A stretch of 23,172 nucleotides of DNA from Asterionellopsis glacialis (lineage: Eukaryota > Bacillariophyta > Plagiogrammaphyceae > Rhaphoneidales > Asterionellopsidaceae): contig WKLE02002822.1 of the NCBI GenBank assembly GCA_014885115.2, forward strand, positions 1-23,172. The letters are read 5' to 3'. Positions 19,263-23,172 of the stretch are shown here, piece by piece; within the stretch, counting starts at the first letter, position 1, and each line of letters opens with the position of its first letter. The notes below the pieces were generated by a model, which saw only the letters and a program-made list of their open reading frames with translations, was not told the origin of the DNA and made no database searches. The translations under genes and the position numbers were made by a program.

Positions 19263-20384
19263 TTACAATGGAACAAGGTCCTGAACCATTGTTGTTGTTG
19301 TTGCTTCATCTTTGTTCTGTGCTGATGTAGTAGTATTCATTACAGTATCCCCAGTACTTGTTGCCGTGGTCCCAACTGCAGCAGTGCTACCGTTATTTTG
19401 TGATATACCCCATTTAAAGGGTTCCGTATGGATTAATTTCATTGCTTCCCTTGCTAATCCATGTGGTATATATCTTGCCAGGGTGTCAACTTCCAAACCC
19501 TGCAATTGATGTGTTTCATAATACCATTCCTTATGTAACCTATCTACAAAGGGTGCAACTTCATTACTATCTCTACCCAATTTAATGGCAGCTGTTCGTA
19601 ACAGTACTTCAATCTGTACGCTACTCCCCTTACCTCCTGTACCATCTCCAACTATTCCCAGTAATCTTGAGGTGGCAGTGCCTGGAGATTCTATGCCGGC
19701 AGCAGGATGATGAAGACTCTTGACAGAATTGTTGATCGCAGCACCCCCGCCCCCATCCAAGGCTGCTGCGGCAGCTGCTAAAACAGCATCTTTATTACGG
19801 TTGGTCATTACTTGTGGTATAGGGACGCCAATGCAGGAACGCTTGGCATTGGCAGCTGCCTTCATACCTGGTTGGACCTTCCATATAAAACCAACTTCAT
19901 CTAATCGCTTGATCCGTTCAGGTGCCAACTTTCCTTTTTTCTTAGCCTTGCGTTGATGTTCAACCCAGTGACTTAGGGTTGTGTCTTCTTTGAATTTACA
20001 GGGTACTAAACAATCACCAAATCTTGCCTTGAAATATAACAACGACTGAAAGTTACGTTCCCAACTGGCTTGATGGCTTCCCATACGTCCCTTTTTAGCA
20101 CTACTTACACTTGTAGCTGTTGAAGGAAGATTAGGAGTGGTTGCTGGGGTTGTTGCTGCTGCATTAGTATTATTTTTATTTGTTGGAGTCATGGAAGGTG
20201 TCTCTTCAGTTAATACGTGTACAGTTGATGGTGTGTCAACAACTTCATTGTTGTTGTTTAGTGAATCATCTTGTGGAGCTGTTATCGTAGTATCAACATC
20301 ATTATTGGTTTGTACCGTTGGCATGGTTGCTTGTGATTTTGTTGTTGGTTTGCTTCTACGAGTAGCAGTCCTTGTTGGTGGCAT
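19263..20384 (-). CDS. Helicase-associated (HA) domain protein without helicase
   Basis: The 373-aa protein has a low-complexity Thr/Asn-rich first 95 residues with basic RRSKPTTK at 9-16. One HA domain follows at 108-168: W-x(3)-FQSLLYFKARFGDCLVP, then TTLSHWVEHQRKAKKKGKLA, then RIKRLDEVGFIW. The conserved Trp, the G-D-C-L-V-P turn, W-V-x-x-Q-R and L-D-x-x-G-F-x-W are all present. A second conserved-looking block at about 255-325 (IEVLLRTAAIKLGRD.. WYYETHQLQ.. LARYIPHGLAREAMKLI) is predicted helical and not recognised. HA domains stand beside helicases in bacteria, but in diatoms are abundant in stand-alone proteins thought to bind nucleic acid. The C-terminus is again Thr-rich. A nuclear regulator is plausible but unproven. 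A short hairpin sits in the leader, 16 bp before the ATG. Confidence 0.85.
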   Translation of the reverse strand: MPPTRTATRRSKPTTKSQATMPTVQTNNDVDTTITAPQDDSLNNNNEVVDTPSTVHVLTEETPSMTPTNKNNTNAAATTPATTPNLPSTATSVSSAKKGRMGSHQASWERNFQSLLYFKARFGDCLVPCKFKEDTTLSHWVEHQRKAKKKGKLAPERIKRLDEVGFIWKVQPGMKAAANAKRSCIGVPIPQVMTNRNKDAVLAAAAAALDGGGGAAINNSVKSLHHPAAGIESPGTATSRLLGIVGDGTGGKGSSVQIEVLLRTAAIKLGRDSNEVAPFVDRLHKEWYYETHQLQGLEVDTLARYIPHGLAREAMKLIHTEPFKWGISQNNGSTAAVGTTATSTGDTVMNTTTSAQNKDEATTTTMVQDLVPL

Positions 20385-20876
20385 GCTTAGTTTGGTTTTG
20401 TGAGATTCCTCTCACTTTTCTCTCTTGTGACCTATAATAATATTATTATCAATAGGGTTTGTCGCTTTTACCTGTACTTGTAGGACTTGCTTTGGGTTTG
20501 AGTGCTGTATTCTTTACTGTTCCCCTCAATTGGTTCGGATTCTTGCCGGGTGTTATGAGAGCTCCTGCGAAATTACAGAGCAGAAAATCTTGATGGACGC
20601 TGCGCTTGAAGAGATTATACGGATAGATTCCGTGCTAAATAAAAAATCGTCAGAATCTCTCATCCCACAGTAGTAGCAAGCATTCGTGCAAACTAACGAA
20701 CCCAACGAAAAAAAAGCTGAAACACCACATCAATACAGTGCGTACGAGTAGGACTACCTGGCATTCGAAACGTTAACTTTACTTACATGTGGTACCCCGG
20801 CAGAAAGTTCCCTGTATCTGCTACCTGGCTACCGGAAGAAATTTTGACTTTTGTGTCACAGCTTCTCAAAATTTTC

Positions 20877-20896
20877 CTAAACTTCCGGAAGTTTAG
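20877..20896. promoter_or_regulatory. 20-bp perfect palindrome centred on CTTCCGGAAG
   Basis: CTAAACTTCCGGAAGTTTAG is its own reverse complement. AT-rich flanks (AAATTTTC to the left, AAATTT to the right) extend the symmetry imperfectly to about 34 bp. The TTC-GAA arrangement resembles both an ETS-like core and part of a heat-shock element, so binding of a homodimeric factor is the natural reading. It lies about 490 bp upstream of the HA gene start. Confidence 0.55.
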
Positions 20897-20977
20897 AAAT
20901 TTAGATGGAAGTCTTACGTCACGCAAAAGACATTTGAAAATAAAAAAAGACTGTACAGGTAATGTGAAACAGATTAT

Positions 20978-20993
20978 TACGTACCGGTACGTA
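20978..20993. promoter_or_regulatory. 16-bp perfect palindrome TACGTACCGGTACGTA
   Basis: Exact dyad symmetry, 81 bp to the right of the 20-bp palindrome and also centred on CCGG. It is a candidate dimer-binding site; no known factor is assigned. Confidence 0.55.
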
Positions 20994-21140
20994 CCTGGTG
21001 AAGTACTCTTTAAATAATTAAATATAAATACACATATATATATATAACGAGCTCGCCAATGACAACGATTATATTCAAATCCGAGCGCGCAGTTGACAGA
21101 GACAGTTGGTTGAGAAGTTAGACCTTTTCTCATACAGAAA

Positions 21141-22946
21141 AACGGCCAGACAAAGTGGGATGGGAAAAGGAAATTTTGGAGATAGAAAAAAAAAAAAAAC
21201 AGGAAAAAAAAATGTATCAGAGTTGGAAGTGGTGGACAAAAAATGAAGTGTACCAAAGTTGGTGCATCAGAATGGCAAATCATTGTACTCAAGTACAAAT
21301 TGGACATGCAACCATTTCAAAGAACCACCTAGTGATGGTAACCTTGTTTACTATAAGAATGAAACCATCTCTCCAACCAATCAAGATTGTTTTGAAAATA
21401 GTTCATTACCAACAGATAGTGTAGTATAGTACCCCTAGATTCTCAGGTTTAGTGAGAATTTGATAATCTTACAGGGTCTGATGGCTGTTATCCACTAATG
21501 CTGGGGGGGGGCACTTGTTTATGTCAAACCATTGGTGTCTACTACTACCACAAAGAAGCTTACCTGCTTGTCGAATAAGCATGCTGATTGGTGGGTAATG
21601 CTTATCTGGTACCAAGAAAAGGCCTTTCTCCAAAAGTATCTGGTTTGTTTATGTCTTCATGGCATTGAAAACCATGACTTGGGCATAAAGAGAAAAAGAT
21701 TTTGTGGACTTTTACTTTACTAGGCTGAAGGATTACTTCTTAACTGAAAAAATGATCCTTCAAGAAGGCTTGTAGGTACTGAATGTTGGGATCATGACTA
21801 GTATAAGAGGGAGGAGGTGCTGCATTGTCAATAGCTTTATGAATAGTGTTGGTGTCATCTTATCCAACATCAAGAACCAACACCAAAGTATATATGACTC
21901 CACAATACTACTACTCTAGCAACATCATGGAAGCTGTCAGGTAGTTGTTCCAAAAAGAACGCAAGCATGGTATACTCTGTTATCTCTTTCCTCTAATTTT
22001 TGGAACTTTTCATCCTTTTGCCCTTGTTTAAATACATCAACTACAGACAATTTTTGAAACCTTGAAAAATATCTCACTATGGTAATGGTATATGGTGCAT
22101 TTTCTGGCTGACTTTAATGTAAGATTAGATCTAACCATTTTCACAAATATGTTGTTTAGTTGGATGGGCACTCTTGAATCTCATGACCAATTGTCAATCT
22201 GTTGGTCTGTATCTCTCTTGCTATGTATTTTTTTTTTTTTTCATTTTGAATTTGCAAGTTGGTGGAAAAGTGTACCATGTAGTATACTGAACTCTAATTT
22301 TTGGGTGAAATGAAATCTCACCTACAATGCTTTGGTTTCTTGGCTGTAATAGAAGCTTTATAAGAATCACCAAAACACACTCCCCTTCTTCAGAGACCAA
22401 GCTTTGTTATGTAAATTTTTCTGTTAAATGAAAAAAATGAGTGCTAATATTTAATGAGGCCGACAGAACTAGACAAAAATAAAGATTATTATATAAATTT
22501 GTGAAGTAATGAAGAATGAATAAAAACAGAAAAGTTGCCCCTGCAAAATTTTTGGAGTCAAGAACAATGCCAGAATCTGCAAGGAATGACAACAAATGAT
22601 GAACTGTGCAAGTAGTAGGTGTAGTACCACTCCAGAAAAAGAAACACCAAAGCCAAGGACACAGAGTATTAGACAAAAACTACAAGATTGGATAATGGGT
22701 GCAAAGAGACATACTATATCCTTGCCAGTACAAAAAGAAGAGAAAAATTTACGAAGACAAACATTTGAGAGGAAGGAAAATTTTCACACTTTTTGTAGAA
22801 TGCAACAGATTGGAGCCTTCTAGGAAAAGATTTGACTTGCTCCCAAGTACAATTAATTTTGGCACATCATGATTGGAATGCACATGAGTTTATTTATATC
22901 CACATGACCAAAAGTAACCAAAAAAGCTGGGGGTTAAAGGGTTAAC
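21141..22946. mobile_element. Decayed AT-rich region, possible piggyBac-like remnant with TTAA terminus
   Basis: No frame longer than about 90 codons is intact across these 1.8 kb, yet several blocks look like broken protein. On the plus strand one reads NWTCNHFKEPPSDGNLVYY and another GSDGCYPLMLGGGTCL; on the minus strand one reads SYTSHDPNIQYLQAFLKDHF. The right end, read on the minus strand, is TTAACCCTTTAACCCCC (22930-22946): a TTAA target site followed by CCCTTT, the form of many piggyBac-family termini. No matching left terminus was found, and none of the broken blocks shows a recognisable transposase Asp motif. The class is therefore tentative and the left boundary arbitrary. Confidence 0.35.
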
Positions 22947-23172
22947 ACCTCTTATGTTCGCTGGTAATATTGCAGGGCATCCAATATATGTTGAGTTTGG
23001 CAGCTCATTTCAGTGGTACGGTGGTACGTAATGCGTCAACCCAGCAGGGTTCCAGGAAAGGGATGGTAATCATTTTGTCTCCAAGTAGCATCCCGGGGAC
23101 ACTCTTGCCCGAGGGACCTAGGAGACAAATGATTACAGTCCCGTTCCGGAACCCAATGGGTCGGCCCTTATG
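22947..23172. other. Non-coding right edge with tandem octamer
   Basis: 226 bp with no supported gene. A tandem duplication of GTGGTACG occupies 23013-23028 and is followed 18 bp later by the foldback at 23047-23154. The sequence is distinctly less AT-rich than the decayed region to its left, so it may belong to another element or to a gene cut by the window edge. Confidence 0.45.
23047..23154. repeat. Foldback: about 35-bp imperfect inverted repeat with structured loop
   Basis: The left arm 23047-23082 starts GGGTTCC and ends ATCATTTTGTCTCC. The right arm 23121-23154, reversed and complemented, reads the same with about four substitutions and a T/A-run indel. The 38-nt interior itself pairs (TCCCGGG at 23091-23097 with CCCGAGGGA at 23108-23116, with a small bulge). 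Each arm also carries a small palindrome (GTTCCGGAAC in the right arm). The result is one long extended hairpin of 108 nt, typical of MITEs, foldback elements or the tip of a larger inverted repeat. Confidence 0.75.

Larger units (their letters stand above)
20385..21140. promoter_or_regulatory. Upstream region of the HA-domain gene, rich in palindromes
   Basis: About 750 bp without a supported gene. It holds a small hairpin GTGAGA-TTCC-TCTCAC (20400-20415), the AT palindrome ATAATAATATTATTAT (20434-20449), a 20-bp perfect palindrome (20877-20896), a TTACGTCA word near 20914, a 16-bp perfect palindrome (20978-20993), three copies of TACCTGG (about 20755, 20823 and 20992) and a TA microsatellite near 21034-21047. 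The first two lie in the likely leader or core promoter of the HA gene; the remainder could be an upstream control region or part of neighbouring mobile DNA. Confidence 0.4.

Noticed and set aside
20783..21307. 174-codon minus-strand frame upstream of the HA-domain gene.
   Set aside because: Phe-rich low complexity from poly-A/T tracts, crosses two perfect palindromes, and shows no domain.
21532..21723. Plus-strand frame containing NKHADWW, considered as a transposase piece.
   Set aside because: I could not match it to the Asp motifs or conserved blocks of piggyBac or another transposase, and frames on both strands look equally plausible here, so no product is named.
1..23172. CRISPR arrays, tRNA or rRNA genes, and bacterial-style operons.
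   Set aside because: No regularly spaced repeats, no cloverleaf with a GGTTCRA-type T-arm, and no rRNA-like block was seen by eye; the gene structure is eukaryotic. A tRNAscan-SE or Infernal run would be decisive.

Overview
The window looks like nuclear DNA of a photosynthetic stramenopile, most probably a diatom. It is moderately AT-rich, genes sit on both strands with roughly 0.2-1.2 kb between them, and spliceosomal GT-AG introns can be placed exactly from protein homology. The clearest clue is a plastid processing peptidase whose N-terminus is a signal peptide ending in A before F, the 'ASAF'-type signature of proteins imported into four-membrane plastids. A helicase-associated (HA) domain protein without a helicase and a Ser/Pro-rich glycosylated surface protein also fit a diatom. 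Species cannot be told from the sequence.

Layout, left to right. 1-1667 (+): 3' part of a type I membrane glycoprotein gene that starts outside the window. 2306-3087 (-): MMADHC (CblD) cobalamin-trafficking homologue in three proposed exons. 3634-4248 (+): MDP-1 type HAD phosphatase. 4451-5011 (+): DUF427 protein. 5035-5328 (-): possible orphan exon with an ankyrin-like repeat. 6144-6368 (-): small mitochondrial inner-membrane protein resembling COX6C. 7395-7946 (+): SDHC, the cytochrome b560 anchor of succinate dehydrogenase. 8661-12869 (-): four-exon stromal processing peptidase, M16 family, 1226 aa. 14033-18634 (+): a very large protein with one membrane segment, eight IQ-type motifs, TPR repeats and a C-terminal J-domain. 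19263-20384 (-): HA-domain protein. From about 21.1 kb to the end no intact gene is visible. This part is AT-rich and looks decayed; it ends in a TTAA-flanked terminus like those of piggyBac transposons, followed by a long foldback hairpin.

There is no operon logic. Two themes stand out: organelle biogenesis and metabolism (SPP in the plastid, SDHC and the COX6C-like protein in mitochondria, MMADHC in B12 handling), and head-to-head gene pairs sharing intergenic DNA (MMADHC/MDP1, COX6C-like/SDHC, SPP/J-TPR-IQ). No tRNA, rRNA or CRISPR array was recognised by eye. I found no convincing undescribed multi-gene system. The most unusual items are the IQ-TPR-J fusion, the proposed 32-nt intron in MMADHC, the right-edge foldback, and two perfect palindromes upstream of the HA-domain gene.
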